A DNA stretch of 32,440 nt from Treponema sp. UBA3862 (GCA_002392405.1 DGGY01000045.1:1-32440); one strand, 5' to 3'; shown: positions 6,883 through 15,419, counted from the stretch's first letter. The notes: generated by a model from the letters alone, not told the origin. Program-made: numbers and translations.

Positions 6883-8175
6883 ATGAGCAGCAATTCAACA
6901 GAAAAAACACGTGTAATTTCAATCATCCTTGGCGGCGGTAAAGGAACCAGACTTTACCCTCTTACAAAAGAACGCTCAAAACCGGCCGTTCCTTTCGGCG
7001 GAAAATATAGAATCGTAGATATTCCAATTTCTAACTGTATCAATTCAGGATACCGCAAAATCTACCTTTTAACACAGTTCAACAGCGCTTCATTACATCA
7101 TCACATTACAAATACATTCCATTTTGACAATTTTTCAGGCGGATTCGTAGAAATTCTGGCCGCAGAGCAGACTCTTGAACACTCAGGCTGGTTTGAAGGT
7201 ACTGCTGATGCCGTAAGAAAGAACATGGTTCACTTTAAGTCTGCAAATCCGACTCACTACATCATTCTTTCAGGCGACCAGCTCTACAGAATGAACTTAA
7301 AAGCCTTCATGGACAGTCATATCCAGAGCGGAGCTGACATCACAATCGCAACAACAGCAGTAAACAGACACGATGCTTCAGGTTTTGGAATCATGAAAAT
7401 CGATTCCAAGAACAGAATTACTGCCTTCCAGGAAAAACCTGCAAAAGACCTGGATATTTCAGACTGGAAAATTCCTGCAAATGCCCGCGGAGACCTTCCT
7501 CCTGAAAAAGAATATCTTGCTTCAATGGGTATTTATATTTTCAATGCAAAAACAATGGAAGAAGCCCTGGACAACAACTTTACAGACTTCGGAAAAGAAA
7601 TCATTCCTAAATCAATTAAATCAAAAAAAGTTAATTCATACATTTTTAACGGCTACTGGGAAGACATCGGTACAATCAGAAGTTTCTACAACGCCACTCT
7701 TGATTTAACTGAATACAATCCTGCATTTAACCTCTACGATGTTGAAGAACCGATTTACACCCACATGCGTAATCTTCCGCCTTCAAAAATCAACGGAGCA
7801 GAAATCGAAAACTCCCTCACTTCTGAAGGCTGCGTAATCACAAAAGCAAAACTCAAGCGTTCAGTAATCGGTGTACGTTCTGTAATTGAAAGCGGCTCAG
7901 AACTTGACGGTGTAATCATGATGGGTTCTGACTTTTATGAAACTGATTCAGTAAAAGAAGAAAATGAAAAATCAGGTAAACCTAATATCGGAATCGGTAA
8001 AAACTGCAAAATTGCGGGCACAATCATTGATAAAAACGCATCAATCGGAGACAACTGTCAGATTAATGTAAGCGGAAAAAAATACGAAGACGGTGACCAC
8101 GGTATGTTCTACTCTGCCGATGGAATCGTTGTAATCAGAAAAGGTGCCGTAATTCCGTCAGGTACAATAATCTAA
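6883..8175 (+). CDS. glgC: Glucose-1-phosphate adenylyltransferase (ADP-glucose pyrophosphorylase)
   Basis: 430 residues, close to the family norm. It makes ADP-glucose from ATP and glucose 1-phosphate, the committed step of bacterial glycogen synthesis, in the cytoplasm. The nucleotide-binding loop ILGGGKGTRLYPLT starts near residue 16 and is followed by KPAVPFGGKYRIVDIPISNC; the substrate-site GYWEDIGTI is near residue 259, and a left-handed beta-helix end with repeated GxxxxI patterns finishes the chain. The ATG has GGAG eight bases upstream. The next gene, a J-domain protein, follows after 25 nt, so the two are probably co-transcribed. No other glg gene is in the window. Confidence 0.95.
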   Translation: MSSNSTEKTRVISIILGGGKGTRLYPLTKERSKPAVPFGGKYRIVDIPISNCINSGYRKIYLLTQFNSASLHHHITNTFHFDNFSGGFVEILAAEQTLEHSGWFEGTADAVRKNMVHFKSANPTHYIILSGDQLYRMNLKAFMDSHIQSGADITIATTAVNRHDASGFGIMKIDSKNRITAFQEKPAKDLDISDWKIPANARGDLPPEKEYLASMGIYIFNAKTMEEALDNNFTDFGKEIIPKSIKSKKVNSYIFNGYWEDIGTIRSFYNATLDLTEYNPAFNLYDVEEPIYTHMRNLPPSKINGAEIENSLTSEGCVITKAKLKRSVIGVRSVIESGSELDGVIMMGSDFYETDSVKEENEKSGKPNIGIGKNCKIAGTIIDKNASIGDNCQINVSGKKYEDGDHGMFYSADGIVVIRKGAVIPSGTII

Positions 8176-8200
8176 AATAAAGAATACAGGAAATAAAGCA

Positions 8201-8764
8201 ATGCCGGATTCAATGTTCGATAAACTGGGAGATCTGCTCAGCGAAGCAATTGAATCCGGCAATTTTTTTAAAGAAAATCAAAAAGAAAATAAAGAAACTG
8301 CCGATAATTCTGTTGAAGGGTTAAAAAGACAGGAAAATGCTGACAATTCCAGTTATACCCGGGAGCCGGACTTAAAAACTACAGAACAAGCCGGTCTTGA
8401 AAACAATACAGATAGTATACAAAAGTATAAAAAACAAAGAAAAAAGCACAAAAACTCACAAAATAACGGTTATTCTGTATACAAAAGTATACAACTTAAT
8501 AATAAAAATCAATTCAGTATAGTACCCCCGGTTGAAAAAGTTATAAAATATGCTCATCCTGAACTTAAAAAAGCCTGTACAACTGTAGAGGTGTTTGAAG
8601 GGATGACCTATGGAGAGGCAAAAAAACAGTATCATAAAAAACTGCTGCGCTATCATCCCGATAGAAATTCAGATAATGAGATTATGAAAAAGATTACAAA
8701 GAATAAAACAGATGAACTGGTTAAAGCCTGGGCTGTAATTGAAGCATGGTTTAAAGAAAATTAA
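8201..8764 (+). CDS. Small protein with a C-terminal J domain
   Basis: 187 residues. The first ~110 are polar and Asn/Lys/Glu-rich, probably disordered. The C-terminal ~65 residues look like a J domain: a helix with YGEAKKQYHKKLLRY, the HPD tripeptide at 152-154 (in HPDRN) and a following helix ending in AWAVIEAWF. The HPD loop is what stimulates DnaK ATPase, so a co-chaperone role recruiting Hsp70 is likely. It lacks the Gly/Phe, zinc-finger and substrate-binding parts of DnaJ. The client is unknown; the adjacent glgC may be coincidental. The ATG has an AGG about 10 nt upstream; an ATG at codon 5 is an alternative. The gene is AT-richer than its neighbours, and its stop overlaps that of the convergent regulator gene. 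Confidence 0.75.
   Translation: MPDSMFDKLGDLLSEAIESGNFFKENQKENKETADNSVEGLKRQENADNSSYTREPDLKTTEQAGLENNTDSIQKYKKQRKKHKNSQNNGYSVYKSIQLNNKNQFSIVPPVEKVIKYAHPELKKACTTVEVFEGMTYGEAKKQYHKKLLRYHPDRNSDNEIMKKITKNKTDELVKAWAVIEAWFKEN
8415..8492. repeat. Repeated GTATACAAAAGTATA motif inside the J-domain gene
   Basis: The 15-mer GTATACAAAAGTATA occurs at 8415-8429 and again at 8477-8491; in the second copy it extends to GTATAC at both ends (8477-8492). The copies lie in different reading frames of the same gene, so they are not a protein repeat. They could be binding sites or chance in AT-rich sequence. Confidence 0.4.
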
Positions 8765-10128
8765 ATATCATCCTCGTCTGAGACCGCAAGACCGTATTCA
8801 TTTAACTTTCTGTGAAGGGTTTTCCGCCCTATTTTTAATATGTCTGCAGTACGGCTTTTATTTCCGTTATTGGAACGAAGATTCTCAAGAATAATTATTT
8901 TCTCGGCTTCTTCGAGACTCAGTCCGAATGGAATTAAAATCTGAGATTCGTTTTTATCTTCATTAAGCTGAACCGTAAGGTCATCAGATGAGATTTCGTC
9001 TCCCTGACACATTACAACAGCGCTTTCAATACAGTGCTCAAGTTCCCTGATATTTCCAGGCCAGTCATAATTAAAAAGAATATTTTTTGCAGATTTTGAA
9101 AAACCTTTTACACTTTTTCCGTTTTCAGAATTGAATCTGGTAAGGAAAGAATTAAGCAGAAGAGGAATATCATCTTTTCTCTCTCTCAAAGGAGGAACCA
9201 TAATTTCGATTCCCTTAAGACGAAAATAAAGGTCTTCACGGAATTTTTTATTTTTAACTTCATCTTCAAGTTTCTTATTTGTTGCGGCAATTACACGGAC
9301 ATCCACTTCAATTGTTTCTTCTCCGCCTACCCTCTCAAACTTTTTTTCCTGAAGGACACGCAGAAGTTTAACCTGTACCTGAGGATTGATTTCACCGATT
9401 TCGTCAAGGAAAATAGTTCCACCGTCAGCAAGTTCAAACTTACCTTTGTGAAGGCTTTCTGCTCCAGTAAAGGCTCCTTTCTCATGACCGAAAAGTTCAC
9501 TCTCAAGAAGAGATTCGCTTAACGCTGCACAGTGGACTTTTATAAAAGGCTTGTCAGCACGGGATGAGCTCTGCTGGATTGCATCTGCAACAACCTCTTT
9601 ACCAACTCCGCTTTCGCCTGTTATAAGGACAGAAATTTTTGAATCACTTACTTTCTGAATTAAAGTATTTACCCTCTGCATTGCAGGTGATTTTGAAACA
9701 AGTCTTCCGGCAGATTTTGTCTGCTTAACTTCTGTCAGTAGCTGCTCATGTTCAAGGCTCAACTCCCTGCCTTTAAGGGCACGCTTAACAACAAGTTCCA
9801 GATGGTCAAGATTAAGCGGTTTGGTAAGAAAATCGTAGGCACCATTATGCATTGCCTTTACTGCAGAATCGATTGATCCGTGACCAGTAAGAACAATGAC
9901 TGGTATGCCAGGCATTTCAGCGGTAACTTTTTTTAATACTTCTTCTCCGCTGGTTCCAGGCATACGGAGGTCTGTAATAACGAGATCTATGTCACCCCGT
10001 GAAAGGTATTCAAGACCTTCATCTCCATTGGCTGCAATTTTTACATTATAGCCGTCCATTTCAAAATCGGCAGCAAGGCCTTCACGGATGTTTTTTTCAT
10101 CATCAATAACAAGAATAGTAAATTTCAT
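8761..10128 (-). CDS. NtrC-family sigma-54-dependent response regulator
   Basis: 455 residues in three domains. The receiver (1-120) has the acidic pair D9-D10, phosphoacceptor D53 and the FLTKP lysine. The AAA+ domain (about 140-370) has Walker A GESGVGKE, the sigma-54 contact loop GAFTGA, Walker B GGTIFLDEIGE and an FREDLYFRLKG segment. A Fis-type helix-turn-helix closes the chain (NKSRTADILKIGRKTLHRKL). It should activate sigma-54 promoters when phosphorylated by the kinase encoded just upstream, whose stop it overlaps by 4 nt (ATGA). It resembles the AtoC/Rrp2 regulators of spirochaetes. It is the last gene of the murG operon. Target promoters are not evident in this window. Confidence 0.95.
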   Translation of the reverse strand: MKFTILVIDDEKNIREGLAADFEMDGYNVKIAANGDEGLEYLSRGDIDLVITDLRMPGTSGEEVLKKVTAEMPGIPVIVLTGHGSIDSAVKAMHNGAYDFLTKPLNLDHLELVVKRALKGRELSLEHEQLLTEVKQTKSAGRLVSKSPAMQRVNTLIQKVSDSKISVLITGESGVGKEVVADAIQQSSSRADKPFIKVHCAALSESLLESELFGHEKGAFTGAESLHKGKFELADGGTIFLDEIGEINPQVQVKLLRVLQEKKFERVGGEETIEVDVRVIAATNKKLEDEVKNKKFREDLYFRLKGIEIMVPPLRERKDDIPLLLNSFLTRFNSENGKSVKGFSKSAKNILFNYDWPGNIRELEHCIESAVVMCQGDEISSDDLTVQLNEDKNESQILIPFGLSLEEAEKIIILENLRSNNGNKSRTADILKIGRKTLHRKLNEYGLAVSDEDDI

Positions 10129-11372
10129 TTTTCACCCTGAGCGTTATTATGAGTAAGAAGTTTATTCTGAGTTTGTGGAACTGGAATTATAATTTTAAAC
10201 TCCGTTCCTTTTCCCTGTGCAGAAGTGACAGAAATATCTCCGTTAAATTCTTTTATTATTTTGTATGACATTGCCATTCCAAGCCCTGTGCCGTTGGCTT
10301 TTGTGGTATAGTAAGGCTCAAACACCCTCGCTTGTACTTCCTCACTCATGCCCGATCCGTTGTCTGAAATTTTAAGTATAAACCTGTCATCTTTAACACT
10401 GCTTGAAACAGCAAACTTTCCTTTAACAAGTTCGCAGAAAGAATTTGATTTTATATTTGAATTAAATTTTTCTTCTATGGCTGCTAATGAATTCTGTGCA
10501 AGATTTACAAGTACTTCCCTGAAAAGTTTTTCATCAATTAAAAGTTTAGGATCTTCCTTACACAAATCTTCTTCAATTTCTATTTTTTTATCTGAAAACT
10601 CAGGTTTTATAAAGTTGATAAACTCAGTTAAAAGAGAATTAACCTTAACAAGCGCAAAATTGGCGGCCACAGGACGGACAGCCATTAAAAAATCAACAAC
10701 GATTTTATTTAATCGGTCAATTTCCTGATTAACAACATCAAGATAATTTTCTGTAAATTTAGGTTCAGGAAGCTTCCCGTCTCCCTGTCTCTTTTTTTTA
10801 ATGGCTTTCTGCAGCAATTGAATATGAATGCTTATTGCTCCAAGCGGATTTTTAATTTCATGTGCTACACTTGCAGCAATATTTGTAAGACCTGCCATTG
10901 TCTCCATTCTGTGAAGAAGAACTTCCTGATTACGCTTTTGCGTTACATCATCAATCAGAATAATGCTTCCCGTAATTTCATTATCTTCAAGAAGTGGAGT
11001 TACAGAGATTTCAATAAAACGTATTGTTCCGCCTGAAGTCTGAATCGTATATTCATCACTTAAATTTGTTTTATTGTTTATATGGCAGTCTTTAAAAAAT
11101 GCAGTTATCTCATCATCATCAATAAAAGTGTAAAACTGCTTCTCATTATTTTCTGTATCAAAGCCGGTTTTAAAAGGAAGAAGTCTTTCTGCAGCCTTAT
11201 TTATGTGAAGAATTTTCCAGCCGCGGTCCACGCACAAAAGCCCGGTAGAAAGGGACTGAAAAATGGACTCAAACATTTCATTTTTAGTTCTAAGACCGTT
11301 AAAAATTACTTCAATCTGTGAGGGAGAAAGCTTTGATAATTTTTCATAAACACGGTTAGAAAAATCCTGCAT
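10125..11372 (-). CDS. Cytoplasmic PAS-domain histidine kinase
   Basis: 415 residues with no membrane segment. A PAS domain (about 30-145) precedes the dimerisation/phosphoacceptor helix with AHEIKNPLGAI, where H171 is the phosphorylated histidine. The ATPase domain follows, with N-box NLAQNSLAAI, G1 DNGSGM, F-box FEPYYTTK and G2 GTGLGMAM. It should autophosphorylate in response to an intracellular signal sensed by PAS and pass phosphate to the overlapping NtrC-type regulator. The pair parallels AtoS/AtoC of treponemes and Hk2/Rrp2 of Borrelia. The ATG is 2 nt after the holB stop, with the SD AGAGG formed by the last holB codons, so translation is probably coupled. The ligand is unknown. Confidence 0.93.
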   Translation of the reverse strand: MQDFSNRVYEKLSKLSPSQIEVIFNGLRTKNEMFESIFQSLSTGLLCVDRGWKILHINKAAERLLPFKTGFDTENNEKQFYTFIDDDEITAFFKDCHINNKTNLSDEYTIQTSGGTIRFIEISVTPLLEDNEITGSIILIDDVTQKRNQEVLLHRMETMAGLTNIAASVAHEIKNPLGAISIHIQLLQKAIKKKRQGDGKLPEPKFTENYLDVVNQEIDRLNKIVVDFLMAVRPVAANFALVKVNSLLTEFINFIKPEFSDKKIEIEEDLCKEDPKLLIDEKLFREVLVNLAQNSLAAIEEKFNSNIKSNSFCELVKGKFAVSSSVKDDRFILKISDNGSGMSEEVQARVFEPYYTTKANGTGLGMAMSYKIIKEFNGDISVTSAQGKGTEFKIIIPVPQTQNKLLTHNNAQGEK

Positions 11373-11374
11373 TT

Positions 11375-12604
11375 TTACCTCTGATTCATTTTCCTGATCT
11401 GAGCAAGTTCACGGTACAAAGTTTCAAGCGCACTTAATGGCTTTAAATTATAAACTGTTACGCTGTTATAGCACTCTGTTACAGCCTTTATATTTTTTGC
11501 CTCAATTTCAGCAGCTTCCCCTGAAAGCCTTTCTTCAGGAGTCTTCTGTGCTTCAATTAAAGCCTGAAGAAAGATAACAAAAAGACTTCTTGGTTCAAAT
11601 TTACCGCATTCATTTACGATATTTTCAAGATTTAAAAGATGATTTTCCTTTATTCCTTTATAAAAAGAAAAGGCATGTTCCCTGACAAGTTCAGGTGAAA
11701 CAGGCAGGAAGGTATATAAATAATTCTGAACAATTCCGTTTCCTTTTTCAATATTGTCATGGAAAACTCTTTCAATTACCTCTTCCTGCTGCTCTTTTGT
11801 GCGTTCAACAAAATTATAAGTTCTGACACGAGAAAGAATAGTCGGCATTACGGCTCCCCTCCTGCAGGTGGTCAAAATAAAAAGGGTATCAGAAGGAGGC
11901 TCTTCAAGGATTTTTAAAAGTGCGTTCCGGCAGCTGTCATTCATACGCTCTGCATTTTCAATTATCAGAACCTTTTTTCCTTCGTTCGACTTTAAATGCG
12001 CCCAGAATGAAGCCCGCCTTACATGATCAATCGGAAGGGAATCATACATATACGATTTTTCCAGTTTTGAAGCTGCCTTTAATATTTTTGAAGTGATATC
12101 TTCAAGAACAGTATTTTCAGGAACATCTTTTTTAGGATCAAGCATCTCCAGATAATCATTGATTTCTTCCACCAGAGGAGAAACCCTGGAAAGATCCTTA
12201 TCGCCTTCCCAGAGAATCGGGCTGAACCTTAACAGAAGTTTTTTAACGGCACGGATATAAAGATAAAGGGCTGCTTTAAGGTGCTTATAATTATTTACCC
12301 CTGCATCAAGCAGTGTTCTTCCTGCAGCTAAAATCTCTAAAGAACAGTCACGGGGACCTGCAAGGATGATATTCTGTGCAGACAGTTCTTTCTGCTGACG
12401 GCAGCCTGGACAGTCACAAAGCCAGTTTCCTTTCTGACCTGTTTTATCACCGGTGCAGGAAAGGATACGTGCAATCTCAAGGGCACAGGTTAATTTTCCC
12501 GATGAACGGGGCCCTGAAAGAAGAATTGACGACGGAAGAGTTCCAGCTTTTATATCACTGGCAATTAGAGAAGACGCATTCTGGTAAAGGAGATTTTCAA
12601 ACAT
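11375..12604 (-). CDS. holB: DNA polymerase III delta' subunit (clamp-loader protein)
   Basis: 409 residues. The clamp-loader AAA+ fold is shown by GPRSSGKL at 31-38, a zinc module with cysteines 50, 63, 65 and 68 (CDCPGC), KVLIIENAERM, NALLKILEEPP and sensor-2-like PTILSRVRTYNF. The P-loop has Leu in place of the Ser/Thr after the lysine and the usual SRC motif reads SRV; this fits the non-ATPase delta' rather than gamma/tau. Residues about 91-190 form an extra helical insertion between the zinc module and the IDHVRR segment. It would hold open the clamp loader that places the beta clamp on DNA. It starts right after the cvpA stop (TAA-ATG) and ends 2 nt before the kinase gene. Confidence 0.85.
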   Translation of the reverse strand: MFENLLYQNASSLIASDIKAGTLPSSILLSGPRSSGKLTCALEIARILSCTGDKTGQKGNWLCDCPGCRQQKELSAQNIILAGPRDCSLEILAAGRTLLDAGVNNYKHLKAALYLYIRAVKKLLLRFSPILWEGDKDLSRVSPLVEEINDYLEMLDPKKDVPENTVLEDITSKILKAASKLEKSYMYDSLPIDHVRRASFWAHLKSNEGKKVLIIENAERMNDSCRNALLKILEEPPSDTLFILTTCRRGAVMPTILSRVRTYNFVERTKEQQEEVIERVFHDNIEKGNGIVQNYLYTFLPVSPELVREHAFSFYKGIKENHLLNLENIVNECGKFEPRSLFVIFLQALIEAQKTPEERLSGEAAEIEAKNIKAVTECYNSVTVYNLKPLSALETLYRELAQIRKMNQR

Positions 12605-13090
12605 TTAGGAAAGCATTCCCCTGATATAAGAAGCAGGCTGTTCAAGGAAGCGGCCAAGATAAGTCCAGTAGTATGTATTATCAAGAACTTTTGAAGCATC
12701 CTGCCACCATGGCTGGGCTTTGAGTAAAATTAAAACTCCGCAGACAATTACAAGTCCTTCTATTACACCAAGAACAAAACCTAAAATACGGTCAAGGCTT
12801 TTTAAAATTTCACCTGCAAATATACCTGAAAAAATGCTCTGAATAATTTTTACCAGGAGAAAGGCTGTAATAAATAAAAGAATAAATGAAAGAATTATGC
12901 AGACAACCTGACTTGCGATGAACTTTTCAAGATACGGGCTCAACCTTGCACAAAAAACAAGTGAAACAACAACGCCTGCAATTACGGCAAGTTTTCCAAA
13001 AAGTTCTTTAATGAACCCTTTTGCACAGGCCATAACTGCAAAAAAAAGGATAATTACTGAAAAAATAATATCAAGCAGTGTAAGATGCAT
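12605..13090 (-). CDS. cvpA: CvpA-family inner-membrane protein
   Basis: 161 residues with four hydrophobic segments at about 7-24, 33-50, 62-84 and 103-122. The start LDIIFSVIILFFAVMACAKGFIKEL and the third-fourth segment with LDRILGFVLGVIEGLVI match the CvpA (colicin V production) family, whose molecular role is not settled; envelope integrity phenotypes are reported for some members. The ATG lies 3 nt after the murG stop and uses the SD AGAGG within the last murG codons. Its tight coupling with murG and holB is the pattern I recall in T. pallidum. A role near peptidoglycan synthesis is only suggested by position. Confidence 0.85.
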   Translation of the reverse strand: MHLTLLDIIFSVIILFFAVMACAKGFIKELFGKLAVIAGVVVSLVFCARLSPYLEKFIASQVVCIILSFILLFITAFLLVKIIQSIFSGIFAGEILKSLDRILGFVLGVIEGLVIVCGVLILLKAQPWWQDASKVLDNTYYWTYLGRFLEQPASYIRGMLS

Positions 13091-13093
13091 TTT

Positions 13094-14221
13094 TTACCTC
13101 TCTTCTATCTGATTAAAAATTAATTCTGCAATATATAAAGCAGGACGTTTTGAAGCAGAAAGCGCAAGAGCCTTTTCCGCCATTTCCTTCCTTACTTTTG
13201 TATCAAGGAGTTTTGAAAGACACTCTTTAAGATTTTCCGAATCAGCCTGGCCTCCTGCAAGAACAAAAGCCGCACCCCTTTCTTCAAAATATCTGGCATT
13301 ATCAACCTGATCGCCTCTTGTACCTGAACCGCACAGAGGAATTAAAACAGAAGGTTTTCCAGAGACAGAAGACTCCCAGATGGTATTTGCCCCTGCCCTT
13401 GATAAAATAATGTCTGAAAAAGCAATGACATCAGCCATCTGCTCATAAATAAAAGGATATGGATAATAGCTGTCCTGACTCTCAGGTACAAAATCAGCGT
13501 CCTTTGCACCGCACTGATGAACTACATTAAATCTTTCTTTAAGCCAGTCAAGATTTTCTACTACAAGTTCATTAAGCTGATGAGCACCAAGACTTCCGCC
13601 TAAAACAAGGAGAAGAGGCTTTGATAAATCAGCATTCTTCCCTTCAAACAAAAAACTTCTGCCCTTTTCAGCGTCAGTATTATAAAAAACAGGGCGCACG
13701 GGATTTCCCGTGACTATCAGCTTATTGAGTTTATCTTTTGAAAAAAACTTTTTTGTCTCTTCATAACTTACAAGAATTTTTGAAGCAAACCTGGAATTGA
13801 TTTTAGTTGCAAGTCCCGGGGTAAAATCACATTCATGAGTAAAAACAGGAATTCCTAAAATCTTAGCCGCAGCACAGGGAGGAACAGAAACAAAACCGCC
13901 CTTAGAAAAAAGCACCTGAGGTCTTATAATTAAAAGTCTGAAAAAAGATACCGCAAAACCTGCAAAGATTTTAAAAACATCAAGAATATTCTGAAATGAA
14001 AAATAACGCCTTAATTTTCCAGAAGGAACCGGAATAAAACAATCTGCTGAACCGCTTTTTTCAACAATAGTTCGGTCCATTCCACGGCTGTTACCAAACC
14101 AGTATATTTTTATATCTTTATTATTTTTTTGTGCAAGTGTTTTTAATTCATCAGCAATGGCAAGACCAGGATAAATATGACCACCGGTACCACCGCCTGC
14201 AAAAACAATTTTTGTTATCAT
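13094..14221 (-). CDS. murG: UDP-GlcNAc:lipid I N-acetylglucosaminyltransferase (MurG)
   Basis: 375 residues from the ATG at 14221. MurG adds GlcNAc to lipid I on the inner face of the membrane to give lipid II. The glycine loop GGGTGGHIYPG begins at residue 8, the second GGSLGAHQLN lies mid-protein, and the UDP-GlcNAc site SRAGANTIWE follows. The frame stays open to a TTG at 14290, but the glycine loop belongs near the N-terminus, so the ATG at 14221 is preferred. That ATG has no SD, and a good promoter ends 9 nt before it, so the mRNA is probably leaderless or nearly so. It heads a five-gene operon through cvpA, holB and the two-component pair. Confidence 0.93.
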   Translation of the reverse strand: MITKIVFAGGGTGGHIYPGLAIADELKTLAQKNNKDIKIYWFGNSRGMDRTIVEKSGSADCFIPVPSGKLRRYFSFQNILDVFKIFAGFAVSFFRLLIIRPQVLFSKGGFVSVPPCAAAKILGIPVFTHECDFTPGLATKINSRFASKILVSYEETKKFFSKDKLNKLIVTGNPVRPVFYNTDAEKGRSFLFEGKNADLSKPLLLVLGGSLGAHQLNELVVENLDWLKERFNVVHQCGAKDADFVPESQDSYYPYPFIYEQMADVIAFSDIILSRAGANTIWESSVSGKPSVLIPLCGSGTRGDQVDNARYFEERGAAFVLAGGQADSENLKECLSKLLDTKVRKEMAEKALALSASKRPALYIAELIFNQIEER

Positions 14222-14230
14222 ATGTGTGTA

Positions 14231-14259
14231 ATTATGACACAGTTTTTCATTTTTTTCAA
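14231..14259 (-). promoter_or_regulatory. Promoter of the murG operon, predicting a leaderless mRNA
   Basis: TTGAAA (14259-14254), a 17-bp spacer and CATAAT (14236-14231). Nine bases separate the -10 box from the murG ATG, so transcription should start within about 0-3 nt of the start codon. The terminator of the upstream barrel gene lies about 75 bp upstream, so this promoter is the likely driver of all five genes. Confidence 0.65.
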
Positions 14260-14333
14260 CAGTAAAAGAAAATACAGGACCTCTGTTCAAAAAAAGGAGT
14301 GGTCACTTGTCTTCAGTTTTTATAATACAAAAC

Positions 14334-14364
14334 AAAAAAAGCCCGCTGAAAAATATCAGCGGGC
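14334..14364 (-). terminator. Terminator of the outer-membrane protein gene
   Basis: Plus-strand arms GCCCGCTGA (14341-14349) and TCAGCGGGC (14356-14364) around a 6-nt loop; on the minus strand seven T residues follow. It lies about 20 nt past the stop of the barrel gene and separates it from murG. Confidence 0.85.
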
Positions 14365-14385
14365 CTGTACCAACAAAATTATTTA

Positions 14386-15378
14386 TTAGTGGCGGATTCT
14401 TAAACTGAGGGCACCGCTCCAGGTCTTGTCTTCTGAGAAAGTCTTTGGATCAATGCTTGCACTTACAGTAAGCTGAAGAAGGGCAAAGTTAAATCCGATA
14501 CCACCGTAAAGCTGCGGCTGAAGGGAGTTGAAGTCCATGTCTTTCTTTACATTTCCTGAATCTGAAGATTTTGTTTTGCTACCTGGGTTTAGTGTATTAT
14601 AATCATCAATCGCATCAACCCATGCAGATTTCTTAAATTTCCATGCCCATGAGTTGTCTGCATCTGAAGCAAAGAGACGGCCCCCGATAAACGGTGTAAT
14701 ACCGATTCTTACTACAGGAATTGAAAGTTCTTTTGAAACCTGTGCGGAAAGATACATTGTGTGAATTTTGTAGTCTATATCGGCTTCTGCATCATCATTA
14801 GAGATTCCAAAAGTTCCCTGATTGTAAAAATATCCCAGTCCTACAGAAACTTTAGGCATTACAAGACCGCCTTCAAGAAGCGCATAGCGTACATCAAAGC
14901 CAAGTGTAAAAATATCAGCTGACATTTCTGAACCGGTCATTGCTTCAGGATATGTAAGGGTTCCAGTCTTCATTACGGCAATGTCAGCATCAAAAGGAAG
15001 GATGAAACCGCCTACACGAAGGTCAGCTGTAAATACAGGGAATTTATAAGAGTTTTCTACTCCGCCGATTCCAAGAGCTTTTGCAGCAGAAGCAAGTCCT
15101 TCTGTATTGATGTTTGTAATTGCAAAGTTAAGACCTCCGCCAAGGCGAAGTCCAGGCAAAAGGCTTCCAATCCATGCATCGGCCCATACATTCTGCTGGG
15201 TTGCAGCCTGTGGAACTGCAACTGCAAGCTGTTCTGAAAAGTCGTTAAGACCTGCAGAAATTTTTGTAGTACCGTTAAGGGCAAAATCTGCTACATTGGA
15301 AGGATCAAAAGCAAATGCAGCTGTACCGGCAAATACAAGCGAAGCAGCAATCGCAGTAATTTTTTTGTTTAATTTCAT
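14386..15378 (-). CDS. Predicted outer-membrane beta-barrel protein
   Basis: 330 residues from the ATG at 15378, chosen because GGAGG lies 5 nt upstream and a signal peptide follows at once: KLNKK, a hydrophobic core IAASLVFAGTAA, and a probable cut after AFA near residue 22. An upstream in-frame start at 15408 would add ten residues before this signal. The mature protein alternates short amphipathic strands and Gly/Asp/Asn turns (for example LRLGGGLNF, ADLRVGGFILPFDAD, VSVGLGYFYNQ, LYGGIGFNFALL), as in transmembrane barrels. It ends SGALSLRIRH, without a typical terminal aromatic. I recognise the class but not a named family; treponemes have several such proteins. It is monocistronic, with promoter and terminator. 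Confidence 0.7.
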   Translation of the reverse strand: MKLNKKITAIAASLVFAGTAAFAFDPSNVADFALNGTTKISAGLNDFSEQLAVAVPQAATQQNVWADAWIGSLLPGLRLGGGLNFAITNINTEGLASAAKALGIGGVENSYKFPVFTADLRVGGFILPFDADIAVMKTGTLTYPEAMTGSEMSADIFTLGFDVRYALLEGGLVMPKVSVGLGYFYNQGTFGISNDDAEADIDYKIHTMYLSAQVSKELSIPVVRIGITPFIGGRLFASDADNSWAWKFKKSAWVDAIDDYNTLNPGSKTKSSDSGNVKKDMDFNSLQPQLYGGIGFNFALLQLTVSASIDPKTFSEDKTWSGALSLRIRH

Positions 15379-15419
15379 ATATACCTCCAGTAAACAATAT
15401 ACAAACAAAGTTATCTATA

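Noticed and set aside
14222..14290. Longer MurG with 23 extra N-terminal residues from a TTG
   Set aside because: The glycine-rich loop belongs at the N-terminus, the TTG has no SD, and the promoter overlaps these codons.
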